Shown: positions 9,222 to 17,087, numbered from the stretch's first letter. The stretch is 64,000 nt of DNA from Dehalococcoidia bacterium (GCA_012959765.1 DUCO01000046.1:122748-186747); one strand, 5' to 3'. A program made the numbers and translations. The notes: generated by a model not told the origin, from the letters alone.

Positions 9222-10121
9222 CTACGCCGTAAGCACCTCAGTTCCGAACGGGCCAAGATAAATCGAGTGTTCTTTCCAGCCGATGTGGGCTCCGGCTACT
9301 TCGACCAGTGGCGGGTACTCCCGCATCACGCCCTGCTTGATCAACTCTTTTAGCGTTCGTTCGAACGGCTTTTTCGGCAGATCCCCAAAGTAACGGCGAG
9401 CGATCGGCAGTCCTCGCCACGAGTTCATGGCTTCCAGCGTATCGGCATCTATTTTGTTCGATGCCTTTGGCTGACGCTCCAACCTGAACACTTCAGGCTT
9501 ACCGTCGTCCTTGATATAGCCCTCACCGGAGGTAGCAAACGGCTCGATAGCGAAAATAGACCCAGCCTCAAGCGATCCCTTCAGGCCAATTCGGGCGTTC
9601 GGAATCTGCGGCGTGTCGTGCAGGGTGTAACGTCCAAGCCCATGGCCGGTGAGATTCATGATCGGAACGAATCCGGCAGAGTTGATCACCAATTCGACCC
9701 GCTCACCAATGTCCTCAACATCCACGTTCGGCGCGCACATAGCAATAGCAGCGTCCAGCGCGTCCGAAGCCGCACCAATTAGAGTCGCCCAGCGTTTATC
9801 AGAAGATAGATCGGTCGAAACCCCGGTATCGACTATCAGGCCGTCGATATGCGCTCCCACATCGATCTTCACGAGATCGTTCTCTTCGAACTTCGAGTTG
9901 TCTGTTGGTGAGGAGCAGTAGTGCGCACCAATCTTGTTTCGACTGGTTTGCGCTGGAAACGGAGGAAGCGCCCCGGCCTCCCGGATCATCGTTTCCATGC
10001 CTTCTTGAAGATCGCGCAGCAGGTAGCCGGGCTTGATAGTTTCCGCGGCCCAATTCCGGGCGTTAGAGGCGATTCGCCCCGCTTCTCGTAGTGTTTCGAG
10101 TTCTGCTGGTGTTGGAATCAA
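9222..10121 (-). CDS. map: Type II methionine aminopeptidase
   Basis: M24 (pita-bread fold) metallopeptidase, about 299 residues, removing initiator Met from nascent proteins (EC 3.4.11.18). The metal ligands are visible: two Asp in KIDVGAHIDGLIVDTG, His in TGHGLGRYTLH, Glu in FAIEPF, and Glu in GWKEHSIYL. The insert between the His and first Glu motifs and the overall pattern fit the type II (archaeal/eukaryotic-like) enzyme. The likely start is TTG at 10121, overlapping the PhyH stop as TTGA, which suggests translational coupling. A TTG at 10148 lies inside the upstream gene. Confidence 0.88.
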   Translation of the reverse strand: MIPTPAELETLREAGRIASNARNWAAETIKPGYLLRDLQEGMETMIREAGALPPFPAQTSRNKIGAHYCSSPTDNSKFEENDLVKIDVGAHIDGLIVDTGVSTDLSSDKRWATLIGAASDALDAAIAMCAPNVDVEDIGERVELVINSAGFVPIMNLTGHGLGRYTLHDTPQIPNARIGLKGSLEAGSIFAIEPFATSGEGYIKDDGKPEVFRLERQPKASNKIDADTLEAMNSWRGLPIARRYFGDLPKKPFERTLKELIKQGVMREYPPLVEVAGAHIGWKEHSIYLGPFGTEVLTA

Positions 10122-11095
10122 GCGCAGGAAGGATCGTCGGTGTCCCAACGATTGAACGACGGCTGGTCGCCCCTTGCAAGCGAGTCACGGGTGTTCTCCC
10201 ACATGCTGAACCATCTCTGGGCGTCATGCAGTTCTGAACCAGGATTCGATGCGCTTCGTGCTACGAATCCTGGGAATACGCTTCGGCCGGTTGCTTCACC
10301 AGTTGGCTGATACCGCAGATCGAAACTCCAGCGAATGCTATTGCTCACGTTCGGCAGAGAGGCGTGAACAGTCTTCTTCGTGAGAAGCAGTGCATCGCCT
10401 TTTTTCACCGGCACCGGCATCGAATCACCGATGTTGAACAGGTGCTCGGGAATCTGAAGTCCCGGTCGTTCTTTGTAGCCGGGGCAGTGGGTCAATAACT
10501 CGCCCCGATGCGAACCCGGAACTACCGTTAGGCAGCCGTTTTCAACACCGGCGTCCATAAGCGGGAACCAGACCGTTAGGAGGTTGGTTTCGTCGGCCTC
10601 GGGGTTGACGACTCCGGCGTCCTGATGCCACGGGCTTACACCGAATATCACGTTGCCATTCTCGTCACGAGGCGATACAGATTCTGGAATCTTGATTCGT
10701 ACGTGCTGAACCGGGTTTGAATACACTTCGCTGCCCACTACTGACTCCGCAACATCGATTACACCGGGGGCAGTGAGTGTGTTGAATACGGCAGGTCCGG
10801 CCCAGAAGGGGGTGTCGGGCTTAACGCCGTTCTGTGGGAGGGAGAAGTCGAAATACTGGTTGTGAACTTCGCCAGATTCAACGTAGATCTTGGTGACTCG
10901 GTCGCCAAATTCCAGTTCCGAGTACGTCGATGAAATTACGCCATCTTTGTAAAGCTTTTCAGCGAGAGAATCGAGAACGCCTGCATATTCGTCGATTACA
11001 GGATCGATAGTGCCTTCAGGATCAAATACTCCAGGAACGTGAACGAACCCGTACTCCTCGAAGTGTTCTTTTTGTTCTGCCGTAAGCGCTGCCAT
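10118..11095 (-). CDS. Phytanoyl-CoA dioxygenase (PhyH) family protein
   Basis: Fe(II)/2-oxoglutarate dioxygenase of about 325 residues. The iron ligands are the HxD of SPWHQDAGVV and the distal His of KKTVHASLPN. The 2-oxoglutarate-binding Arg is probably in SIRWSFDLRY. The ATG at 11095 is preferred over GTG 11116 because GAGGG sits about 8 nt before it. It overlaps map by 4 bp. Such enzymes hydroxylate acyl-CoAs, ectoine or other small molecules. They are expanded in SAR202-like bacteria (established for the lineage; membership here is inferred). The substrate is unknown. Confidence 0.85.
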   Translation of the reverse strand: MAALTAEQKEHFEEYGFVHVPGVFDPEGTIDPVIDEYAGVLDSLAEKLYKDGVISSTYSELEFGDRVTKIYVESGEVHNQYFDFSLPQNGVKPDTPFWAGPAVFNTLTAPGVIDVAESVVGSEVYSNPVQHVRIKIPESVSPRDENGNVIFGVSPWHQDAGVVNPEADETNLLTVWFPLMDAGVENGCLTVVPGSHRGELLTHCPGYKERPGLQIPEHLFNIGDSMPVPVKKGDALLLTKKTVHASLPNVSNSIRWSFDLRYQPTGEATGRSVFPGFVARSASNPGSELHDAQRWFSMWENTRDSLARGDQPSFNRWDTDDPSCA

Positions 11096-11363
11096 TCCAA
11101 AGCCCTCTGATCGCACGTTGTTGATGTCGAATAAGTGCGATGTGCGTGTTGGGGCGTAATGTTACTCATTTGCCGAGATGTATGGAGGTTTAGATATGAG
11201 GATTCGCGGCATCTGGGATGCTGCTGCACCCGGCACATTCCGCTCATTCTCCGTGTTCCGAGTCCCGATTTTCATCGGGATAAATTCCGTCAGCGGAACT
11301 GAGGGATCTGGGGAGGGGACGCGCTCGTGACGCTAGAGGACTCGCTGCAAAATGGAGGAGAAA

Positions 11364-11390
11364 GATCCTGAAATAAATTCAGAATGACAG
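11364..11390. repeat. Solo copy of the CTGAA...TTCAG/ATGACAG repeat
   Basis: Closely matches the right arm of the MITE-like element at 12020..12046: CTGAA and TTCAG arms followed by AATGACAG. No inverted partner is visible next to it, so it looks like a half-element. Confidence 0.55.
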
Positions 11391-11422
11391 CCGCTGTCGT
11401 TTAGTTGTTTCCGACGCTAAAA

Positions 11423-11533
11423 CTAGCGGCTTTTGCGGGCTGTCGAGAGAGTGTCGTTCTCGATGCCGAGTCCGTGCGCAGATTCGAGCGCTTTTCGTAT
11501 TCCGGTGAGTGCGATTTTGAAGATGTTTATCAT
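11423..11533 (-). CDS. Possible 36-residue amphipathic small protein
   Basis: ATG at 11533 to TAG at 11423..11425. The peptide starts MINIFKIALTGIRKALESAHG, a plausible amphipathic helix, and ends in a basic polar tail. There is no good Shine-Dalgarno. It is the first ORF downstream of the Cys-rich unit and its terminator, which is the main reason to list it. No homologue is recognised, and it may be chance. Confidence 0.3.
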   Translation of the reverse strand: MINIFKIALTGIRKALESAHGLGIENDTLSTARKSR

Positions 11534-11585
11534 GGTGGTTATTCGTTTAGATGTTCGTGAAGGTGGAGTGGATTTTTTTGGCAAC

Positions 11586-11610
11586 AAAAAACCCCTGTTT
11601 GCGACAGGGG
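11586..11610 (-). terminator. Intrinsic terminator after the Cys-rich ORF
   Basis: On the minus strand CCCCTGT - CGCAA - ACAGGGG (11592..11610) forms a perfect 7-bp stem with a 5-nt loop, followed by TTTTTT (11586..11591). The T-run lies on one side only, so the transcript runs on the minus strand. The 5' arm is also fully complementary to ACAGGGG at 11677..11683 inside the upstream ORF, so an alternative, terminator-breaking structure exists. Confidence 0.85.
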
Positions 11611-11647
11611 CCCTAACTTCTCTACGTTGCTACTTGTTTATTACTGT

Positions 11648-11809
11648 TCAACAAGTACAACACGCAAAACTAGGAACCCCTGTGGGCGTACAGCTACACA
11701 TACAGGTACAGGCCTGCTGCGAGTTCGTAGTTGTTGTGCGGAGTGAATTGCTCATATCAATTACTGACCATAGTACCCCTGCCGCTGAGTTCAAGGCAAA
11801 TTCAAGCAT
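11648..11809 (-). CDS. Cysteine-rich short ORF (53 or 35 residues), possible leader peptide or peptide precursor
   Basis: ATG at 11809 to TGA at 11648..11650. The C-terminal half holds eight Cys, all TGT: ACTCMCSC, then TPTGVPSFA, then CCTC at the very end. An internal ATG at 11755 would give a 35-residue form (MSNSLRTTTTNSQQ...). Neither start has a Shine-Dalgarno. A promoter-like TTGCCT - 18 nt - TACTAT lies between the two starts, which favours a nearly leaderless 35-residue product. An intrinsic terminator follows 38 nt after the stop, so this is an isolated transcription unit. Possible roles are a cysteine-sensing attenuator peptide, a modified-peptide precursor, a metal-binding peptide, or a non-coding RNA whose ORF is chance. 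No modifying enzyme is in the window. Confidence 0.5.
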   Translation of the reverse strand: MLEFALNSAAGVLWSVIDMSNSLRTTTTNSQQACTCMCSCTPTGVPSFACCTC

Positions 11810-11899
11810 AGGTAATTCGTGAAGTCTTGATAGGCGATATGGCCAGTTTTGAGTACGAAACGTGGTTAAGTTACGAGAAAATTTCCGAATTCCGGTTCT

Positions 11900-12046
11900 C
11901 CGTCATCCTGAACTTGATTCAGGACCTCCGGGGTGCTGGGTCGCGAGTGGGTTGGTGGGTGAGAGGACACGCTTCTTACGGCTCAACACAGATTGAGCGG
12001 TCTTAGAGGGATCGTAATAGATACTGAATAAAGTTCAGCATGACAG
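11900..12046. repeat. MITE-like element with 27-bp imperfect terminal inverted repeats
   Basis: The left end (11900..11926) and the reverse complement of the right end (12020..12046) agree at 22 of 27 positions. Each end also forms a small CTGAA/TTCAG hairpin. The 147-bp interval has no ORF. This is typical of a non-autonomous miniature transposable element; no clear target duplication was identified. Confidence 0.6.
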
Positions 12047-12098
12047 TGGGCGAGATCGGGATCGGGTTTCCGAAACCGGTCGAGTTACTGGGTTCCTG

Positions 12099-13028
12099 CT
12101 AGATACCGAATAATTCTGTAGCGTTCGCGCTCCTGACAAGCAGCGAGTCCTCGTCGTTCAACCCTGACTGTCCGAATTCGTCCAGCGCGCGCTTCTGGCT
12201 TACGAGCGGAAAATCACTTGCAAAGAGGATTTTCTTTGACCCGACTGCCCGGGCCGCTACATCGAACACCTCGGGTCGATACAGGAACGGAAATGCCGCC
12301 GAATCGAAGTACACGTTCTTGAGGGCCGACTTCACCTCAGGCATCAAACCGTAAAACGGCAATCCGCCCCCGAAATGGCTGAAAATGAACGTGTTGTTCG
12401 GAAATGCGTTCACGAGCGCCATTAGTAGCTCGGGCGTAACCGTTCCCTTGCCCGGATACCCATGCCCAACCGGTTCTGACGCATGAATAAGAATCGGCAT
12501 ACCCAGCTCTTTAGCTGTATCGAAAACCGGAGCGAGCGCAGCAAGGTCGGCGTCGAGTATTCCTTGCGTATCGGGGTGTAGCTCGCCGATTCCCTTCGCA
12601 CCTGCTTCATGGCACCGCCGAACCTCGGCTACGGCGTCTTCACCCCACAACGGATTCACGCTGCAGAACGCAACCAACCGATCGGGGTGCGAACGAGCTG
12701 CTTCGAGGTTGTAGTCGTTGGATTCTCGCGCTATTTCAGGATCGGTCCACCCGAATCCCGCGCACACCGATACATCCACTCCGGCCTCGTCCATCGAAGT
12801 AATTAAGTCGCCAGTTTGAGCGAATTTCGCCTTCGGATCGGCAAATAATCCCCTAAAAGTGCGATCGGCGCGAGAAATGCGCTCCCGGTTTGCGGCAAAC
12901 GCTTCGGGCAGCACATGTGTGCAAGTATCGACGATCAGTTGTGATGGAGTTTGAGGCAAATCTGGCATTATCGATTGTGGTGCGTTGAATTCGACCAAAG
13001 ATACACTGTCTACCTGCTGCCAAGGCAT
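12099..13028 (-). CDS. Amidohydrolase-2 family (ACMSD-like) metal-dependent hydrolase
   Basis: A 309-residue TIM-barrel protein of the amidohydrolase 2 family, which includes decarboxylases such as ACMSD and lactone hydrolases. Visible features are the strand-1 motif VDTCTHVLPE (an HxH variant reading TH), the strand-5 region GMPILIHASEPVGHGY, the strand-6 FIFSHFGGGLP, and the strand-8 Asp in ILFASDFPLVS. The protein may start at ATG 13028 or at the internal ATG 12968. It is divergent from DUF362 with only 5 bp between the longest ORFs, which favours the shorter starts. The reaction is not determinable. Confidence 0.8.
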   Translation of the reverse strand: MPWQQVDSVSLVEFNAPQSIMPDLPQTPSQLIVDTCTHVLPEAFAANRERISRADRTFRGLFADPKAKFAQTGDLITSMDEAGVDVSVCAGFGWTDPEIARESNDYNLEAARSHPDRLVAFCSVNPLWGEDAVAEVRRCHEAGAKGIGELHPDTQGILDADLAALAPVFDTAKELGMPILIHASEPVGHGYPGKGTVTPELLMALVNAFPNNTFIFSHFGGGLPFYGLMPEVKSALKNVYFDSAAFPFLYRPEVFDVAARAVGSKKILFASDFPLVSQKRALDEFGQSGLNDEDSLLVRSANATELFGI

Positions 13029-13132
13029 GGGGTGTGGCTATTCTTATTTGCCCATGCTCACACTTCAGTCAGAAGTCGGGCATAACGACAAATAATTCGG
13101 CAGCGCCGCTGCAAAAGGAACAACAAACACCG

Positions 13133-14275
13133 ATGGTCTCTATGATCAGGGAAGAGGGGCGAGTTCTAACTCAGCCCGATATACCGCGTGCTGAACCCAA
13201 AATGGGCAAGGTTGCGGTGATTTATACCACGCCAGAAACCGTAATCCAAGATTACGCACGGCTGATGGATCTGGCCGACTACCAGGACGCCCTGATCCCT
13301 AATATCGACACGTTTCTCAAGGTGAACATTTCGTGGCAGCACTACTACCCGGCGTGTTCGTCTGCCCCGTGGCAGATCGACGGTGTTGCGCAGAAGCTGC
13401 AGGCCGACGGATTCGACAAGCTAACCGCTGCCCACAACGGCACGGTTGTCGTAAACGCTGATGAGGGTCGTGAGAAGAACAAGCACGGTGTTGTTGAAGA
13501 CCGACTTGGGCTTGATCATGTCGTTCTCGATGTGCCGCCTATGAAGTGGATTCCCTACAAGCCAACCGCCAAGATGCTGGTGCTCGACGATGTGTTCAAG
13601 GACGGGCTCTTTATTCCAGAGGTGTTCCCTGGCACGAACATTGTTCAGCTGCCGACCGTGAAGACTCACGTTTTCACAACCATGACAGGTGCTCTAAAGA
13701 ACGCATTTGGCGGGTTGTTGCATCGATATCGCCATTGGACCCATTCGGTTATCCACGAAACTCTTGTCGATCTGCTTCAAATCCAGAAAGAGATTCACTC
13801 TGGCCTGTTCGCAGTGATGGACGGCACGTTTGCTGGGGATGGTCCCGGTCCGCGTGCAATGCGCATCCACAACAAGAACGTGATTCTTGCTTCTGCCGAT
13901 CAGGTTGCCATCGACGCCGTTGCCGCGAAGATGATGGGTCTCGACCCGATGTCGATTCCAATGATTCGCATTGCCCACGAGATGGGACTCGGCGTTGGAA
14001 AGCCGTCGGAAATCGAAGTGGTTGGTGACGATATTGCCGATGTGAACTGGAACTTCGCCGATAGCGAAAGCACACTGGCTTCACGAGGCCAAAAGCTGAT
14101 TTATCACGGTCCCCTGAAGCCGTTGGAAGGCCTGCTACTTCGATCGCCAATTGCGCCATGGGCGTACTGGGCGTCGAACATCTACCACAACAAGTTCTGG
14201 CTTCCGATGGTGGGCCGCAAGCGGGTCAAAGAAGCCATGGAAACCCCCTGGGGCAAGCTCTTCCAGAAGTACTGA
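13133..14275 (+). CDS. DUF362 domain-containing protein
   Basis: A DUF362-family protein of about 380 residues. It shows the family pattern: a lysine-rich strand (TFLKVNISWQ), a long central region with NIVQLPTVKTHVFTTMTGALKN, and the C-terminal VAIDAVAAKMMGLDP. DUF362 proteins are often linked to iron-sulfur or cofactor-dependent redox steps, but their function is not established. ATG 13133 has AAAGGA about 12 nt upstream. The frame is open from a GTG at 13034, which would add a 33-residue Ser/Cys-containing extension. No ferredoxin cluster motif is present. Confidence 0.82.
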   Translation: MVSMIREEGRVLTQPDIPRAEPKMGKVAVIYTTPETVIQDYARLMDLADYQDALIPNIDTFLKVNISWQHYYPACSSAPWQIDGVAQKLQADGFDKLTAAHNGTVVVNADEGREKNKHGVVEDRLGLDHVVLDVPPMKWIPYKPTAKMLVLDDVFKDGLFIPEVFPGTNIVQLPTVKTHVFTTMTGALKNAFGGLLHRYRHWTHSVIHETLVDLLQIQKEIHSGLFAVMDGTFAGDGPGPRAMRIHNKNVILASADQVAIDAVAAKMMGLDPMSIPMIRIAHEMGLGVGKPSEIEVVGDDIADVNWNFADSESTLASRGQKLIYHGPLKPLEGLLLRSPIAPWAYWASNIYHNKFWLPMVGRKRVKEAMETPWGKLFQKY

Positions 14276-14300
14276 GCGCCATTGGCACGTTTTGTTTGTG
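14276..14300 (+). terminator. Weak terminator after DUF362
   Basis: GCGCC - ATT - GGCAC with one mismatch, followed by GTTTTGTTTG, directly after the DUF362 stop. Related short palindromes of the GTGCC/GGCAC type also occur after other genes, at 44348..44360 and 51071..51083. Confidence 0.4.
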
Positions 14301-14320
14301 GTGTGTTGCGGGGCCCTGTC

Positions 14321-14355
14321 CCTTTCCACGGGGGAGAAGGCTAGGATGAGGGTGA
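14321..14355. repeat. REP-like palindromic repeat (left of the IS)
   Basis: A degenerate member of the family with consensus-like form TTCTCC-N4-GGAGAAGGTTRGGTYGAGGG. A related copy in opposite orientation lies at 15404..15438, so the two flank the transposase region. Confidence 0.55.
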
Positions 14356-14504
14356 AGCCTCTCGATTGAAAATGGCCTCTCGATGGGCGACGCTTGTGCC
14401 GCTCTTGTTCGCGATTTTCGACATCTGATTTCCTATTCAGGGAACTTCTCCCTGATTCTGTCAGAACTCAGCGTCGGGGCAGAATAGCATCTCCCTTTGT
14501 GAAA

Positions 14505-15328
14505 ACAAGGAGAGCTAATCATATCCTGCCCACTCTGCCTGTCTACGTACGTATCCAATAGAAAACATCGAACCTCACTTGGTTATCGGACTTTCTATTG
14601 CCCGGACTGCGATAGACGATTCAATGAACGTTCAGGTACACCATTCAACGATCTCCAATTCCCGAACGACATCGTGCTGATGGCAGTGCTCTGGCGGCTG
14701 AGATACAAGCTTGGATTCCGTGATGTCGCTGAACTACTTTTGCAGCGAGGATTCCAAGTCAGCTACGAAACGATACGGGCATGGGAGTTCAGGTTTACAC
14801 CGCTGATCAGCGAGAATCTTCGAGCCAAATGTCGTGGCAAGGCTGGTTGCTCCTGGTATCTGGACGAGACGTATATCAAGGTTAGTGGCCGTTGGCGTTA
14901 TCTCTACCGAGCCATAGATCGAGAAGGAAACCTGCTCGATTCGAGGTTAAGTGAGCACCGAGATAAACATGCTGCCCGGCGTTCCTTACGCCGTCTGATC
15001 GATAGTGCAGGGCAGAAGCCACTGCGCATGACGACTGATAAACACCCTGCGTACACGAAGGCAATTCGTTGGATTGTCGGACGTAAGGTCTTGCATCGTC
15101 ACAATCGGTATCTGAACAACCGTATGGAGCAGAATCATCGAGGAATCAAGCAACGGTATTACCCGATGCTCGGCTTCGCCAAGTTCGAGTCAGCCAGTTG
15201 TTTTTGTAACGCTTTTGACGAACTGCGAAATTATTTGAGAGTCCAGCCAGTAGGTAGTGAGCACGTCCCAGCGGACGTTCGAAGGAAGATATTCACCGAC
15301 AGATGGACGACTCTGTCGAGGTTGTTTC
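14505..15328 (+). mobile_element. IS6-type insertion sequence remnant
   Basis: The interval holds an IS6/IS240-like transposase and is bounded on the right by the 56-bp dispersed repeat. I could not identify convincing terminal inverted repeats or a target duplication. The missing native stop suggests the right end is damaged. Confidence 0.55.
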
Positions 15329-15825
15329 CTCACCTCAAAACTCGCGCGACACCCCGCCAGACCCCTCGGCGGTCTTCGGGAAATGAAAGTTTCCTCGGGG
15401 GGACTCTAATCCTCGCTCCCTCATGGAGAGGAGGTAAGAAAGGCGATCACACGAAACTCTCCGAACGAAAACTACGCCCCGGCGGGCGGAGGTGCGTTGC
15501 CTTCTTGGCCTTCGTGGAGGGTCGAATCGTTGTGCGAGAAGACGCCGAGATCACGACCCTGGTGGACGTGCACTACGAGATCTTCTCGTTCGATTCCCAC
15601 GGCGTCGGTGAGGTCTTCATCGACCATCGACATCAGCTCTTGAATGGCTTCCTGGGTCAGCGATTCCGACACCACCATCGTTCCGTGCACCATGCCGGGA
15701 ACGAAGTGCAGATCGAGTCGCCCAATGGGCTTGCCATCTTCGAGAATCGTGTAGCACTCGCCGGTTGGCGTGCGCACTTCGCGTTCAAAGTAAAACTGCG
15801 CCATAACGTTTACTGCCTGATCTGA
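14521..15825 (+). CDS. IS6 family DDE transposase, C-terminus fused by readthrough
   Basis: The N-terminus has a zinc-ribbon pattern (CPLC...YCPDC). The DDE core is complete: D of WYLDETYIKVSGRW, D of MTTDKHPAYTKAI and E of NNRMEQNHRGIKQR, so catalysis is possible. Homology ends near 15315. Beyond that the frame runs into the 56-bp repeat and then antisense to the small gene behind proA, to a stop at 15825, so the last ~165 codons are probably not real. The reading frame opens after a TGA. AAGGAG sits 8 nt before an ATA at 14521, suggesting a mutated ATG. The first standard start is the GTG at 14674, which would lose the zinc ribbon. Confidence 0.75.
   Translation: MSCPLCLSTYVSNRKHRTSLGYRTFYCPDCDRRFNERSGTPFNDLQFPNDIVLMAVLWRLRYKLGFRDVAELLLQRGFQVSYETIRAWEFRFTPLISENLRAKCRGKAGCSWYLDETYIKVSGRWRYLYRAIDREGNLLDSRLSEHRDKHAARRSLRRLIDSAGQKPLRMTTDKHPAYTKAIRWIVGRKVLHRHNRYLNNRMEQNHRGIKQRYYPMLGFAKFESASCFCNAFDELRNYLRVQPVGSEHVPADVRRKIFTDRWTTLSRLFPHLKTRATPRQTPRRSSGNESFLGGTLILAPSWRGGKKGDHTKLSERKLRPGGRRCVAFLAFVEGRIVVREDAEITTLVDVHYEIFSFDSHGVGEVFIDHRHQLLNGFLGQRFRHHHRSVHHAGNEVQIESPNGLAIFENRVALAGWRAHFAFKVKLRHNVYCLI
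15329..15384. repeat. 56-bp dispersed repeat, copy 2
   Basis: 50 of 56 positions match 6926..6981 without gaps. It starts where transposase homology stops, so its insertion may have removed the native transposase stop codon. Confidence 0.75.
15404..15438. repeat. REP-like palindromic repeat (right of the IS)
   Basis: Ends in CATGGAGAGGAGGTAAG, nearly identical to the end of the copy at 30445..30487. It is in opposite orientation to the copy at 14321..14355. Confidence 0.55.
15472..15804 (-). CDS. Small conserved-looking protein downstream of proA
   Basis: A 110-residue protein starting MAQFYFEREVRTPTGECYTI. The ATG at 15804 follows the proA stop by 5 bp, so it is co-transcribed with proB-proA. 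The sequence alternates strands and helices (RLDLHFVPGMVHGTMVV, then the helix LTQEAIQELMSMVDEDL) and ends in a Pro/Ala/Gly tail. I do not recognise the family. Position suggests co-expression with proline synthesis, but its composition says nothing about function. The opposite-strand transposase frame over it is readthrough. Confidence 0.7.
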   Translation of the reverse strand: MAQFYFEREVRTPTGECYTILEDGKPIGRLDLHFVPGMVHGTMVVSESLTQEAIQELMSMVDEDLTDAVGIEREDLVVHVHQGRDLGVFSHNDSTLHEGQEGNAPPPAGA

Positions 15826-17087
15826 CCCGCGCCCCGGACTTTCCACTTGTAAGTGGTGATTTCCTTGAGACCCATCGGGCCTCGGGCGTGGAGTTTGTTG
15901 GTTGAAATAGCGACTTCGGCTCCGAGTCCGAACTGGGCGCCGTCGTTGAAGTAAGTCGAAGTGTTGGCGAATACGACAGCGGCATCCACTTCGTTCAGGA
16001 ATCTTTCAATTGCTTCTGCGTTTTCGGAAATTATCGCCTCGGAATGCTTCGATCCGTACTCAGCGATGTGGTCCATCGCATCGCCTATCGAATCGACTAT
16101 CTTCACCGAAGCGATGAGTGCGAGAAATTCTGTACCGAAATCATCTTCCTGCGCAGGAACAACCTTTGTGCCATCGGCCAGCGCATCGAGAACGCTCATG
16201 GCGCGGGTATCGGCACGAAGCTCAACTTCGTGAATCCCGAACTCGGCGGCAAGTGAAGGCAGGAACTCGCGTGCCACGCCCTGGTGAATCAGCACCGTGT
16301 CGAGTGCGTTGCACACGGTAGGGCGCTGAACCTTGGCGTTTACTACGATCGCCAGAGCGTCGTCCAGATTGGCCTGGGCATCGACATACGTGTGGCAAAC
16401 GCCAACGCCGCCGGTAATGGCGGGCATCCTAGCGTGTTCACCGACGAAGTTGACCAGTTCCGCACTTCCGCGAGGAATCATCAGATCGATCACATCGTCC
16501 ATTTCGAGCATCTCTTTTACGAGCGCACGGTCGGTCGATTCAACAAATTGCACGACATCACGAGGAATTCCGGCGCTTTCGATAGCTTCTTTCACAATCC
16601 CAGCGAGAACTGTGTTGGTGAGGATGCATTCCTTGCCGCCACGGAGCACTACGCCGTTGCCCGACTTTATGCACAGAATTGCGATATCTATAGTGACGTT
16701 GGGGCGACTTTCGTAGATAACGCCGATGACACCAAGAGGTACACGTACCTTTTCGATGTGAAGGCCGTTGGGTCGGTCTCGTGAATCGAGAACTTCGCCG
16801 ATAGGATCGTCTAGAGCGGCGATGGTGCGAGCGGCATCGGCCATGTCTTTCACACGGCTGTTGTTGAGCGTCATTCGTTCGAGCAGTTTGAACGGAATGT
16901 CATTACACTTGGCGGCTTCGAGATCTTGTTCGTTGGCACGAAGTATCGACTGCCGGTTCGACTCAATTGCTTCGGCGATGGCAATGAGTGCTGCATTTTT
17001 CACTTCGGCAGGAGCCGTGGCTAACCGCCGAGAAGCCGTGCTGGCAGCTTTCGCCTGATCGTGAAGTGTGGCTGAAGTGATTGTCAT
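15810..17087 (-). CDS. proA: Gamma-glutamyl phosphate reductase (proline synthesis)
   Basis: A 425-residue aldehyde-dehydrogenase-fold enzyme (EC 1.2.1.41). It reduces gamma-glutamyl phosphate with NADPH to glutamate semialdehyde, the second step of proline synthesis. Visible features are VIYESRPNVTIDIA, GNGVVLRGGKE, the catalytic Cys in QRPTVCNALDT, and EVAISTNKLHARGPMGLKEITTYKW near the C-terminus (as LHARGPMGL). The length is normal. It lies 34 bp after proB on the same strand, forming a proBA operon. Confidence 0.95.
   Translation of the reverse strand: MTITSATLHDQAKAASTASRRLATAPAEVKNAALIAIAEAIESNRQSILRANEQDLEAAKCNDIPFKLLERMTLNNSRVKDMADAARTIAALDDPIGEVLDSRDRPNGLHIEKVRVPLGVIGVIYESRPNVTIDIAILCIKSGNGVVLRGGKECILTNTVLAGIVKEAIESAGIPRDVVQFVESTDRALVKEMLEMDDVIDLMIPRGSAELVNFVGEHARMPAITGGVGVCHTYVDAQANLDDALAIVVNAKVQRPTVCNALDTVLIHQGVAREFLPSLAAEFGIHEVELRADTRAMSVLDALADGTKVVPAQEDDFGTEFLALIASVKIVDSIGDAMDHIAEYGSKHSEAIISENAEAIERFLNEVDAAVVFANTSTYFNDGAQFGLGAEVAISTNKLHARGPMGLKEITTYKWKVRGAGQIRQ

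Noticed and set aside
11586..11809. tmRNA (one frame reads NNYELAA)
   Set aside because: No stop follows the would-be tag, and no tRNA-like 5'/3' ends or T-loop sequence are present. The transcript unit is also too short.
11433..11822. 129-codon plus-strand ORF over the Cys-rich region
   Set aside because: It is antisense to the directional terminator and the Cys-rich ORF, has low-complexity composition and no Shine-Dalgarno; the T-run shows transcription on the minus strand.
15316..15825. C-terminal 165 codons of the transposase frame as real protein
   Set aside because: They start in a dispersed repeat and then run antisense to a better-supported gene behind proA.
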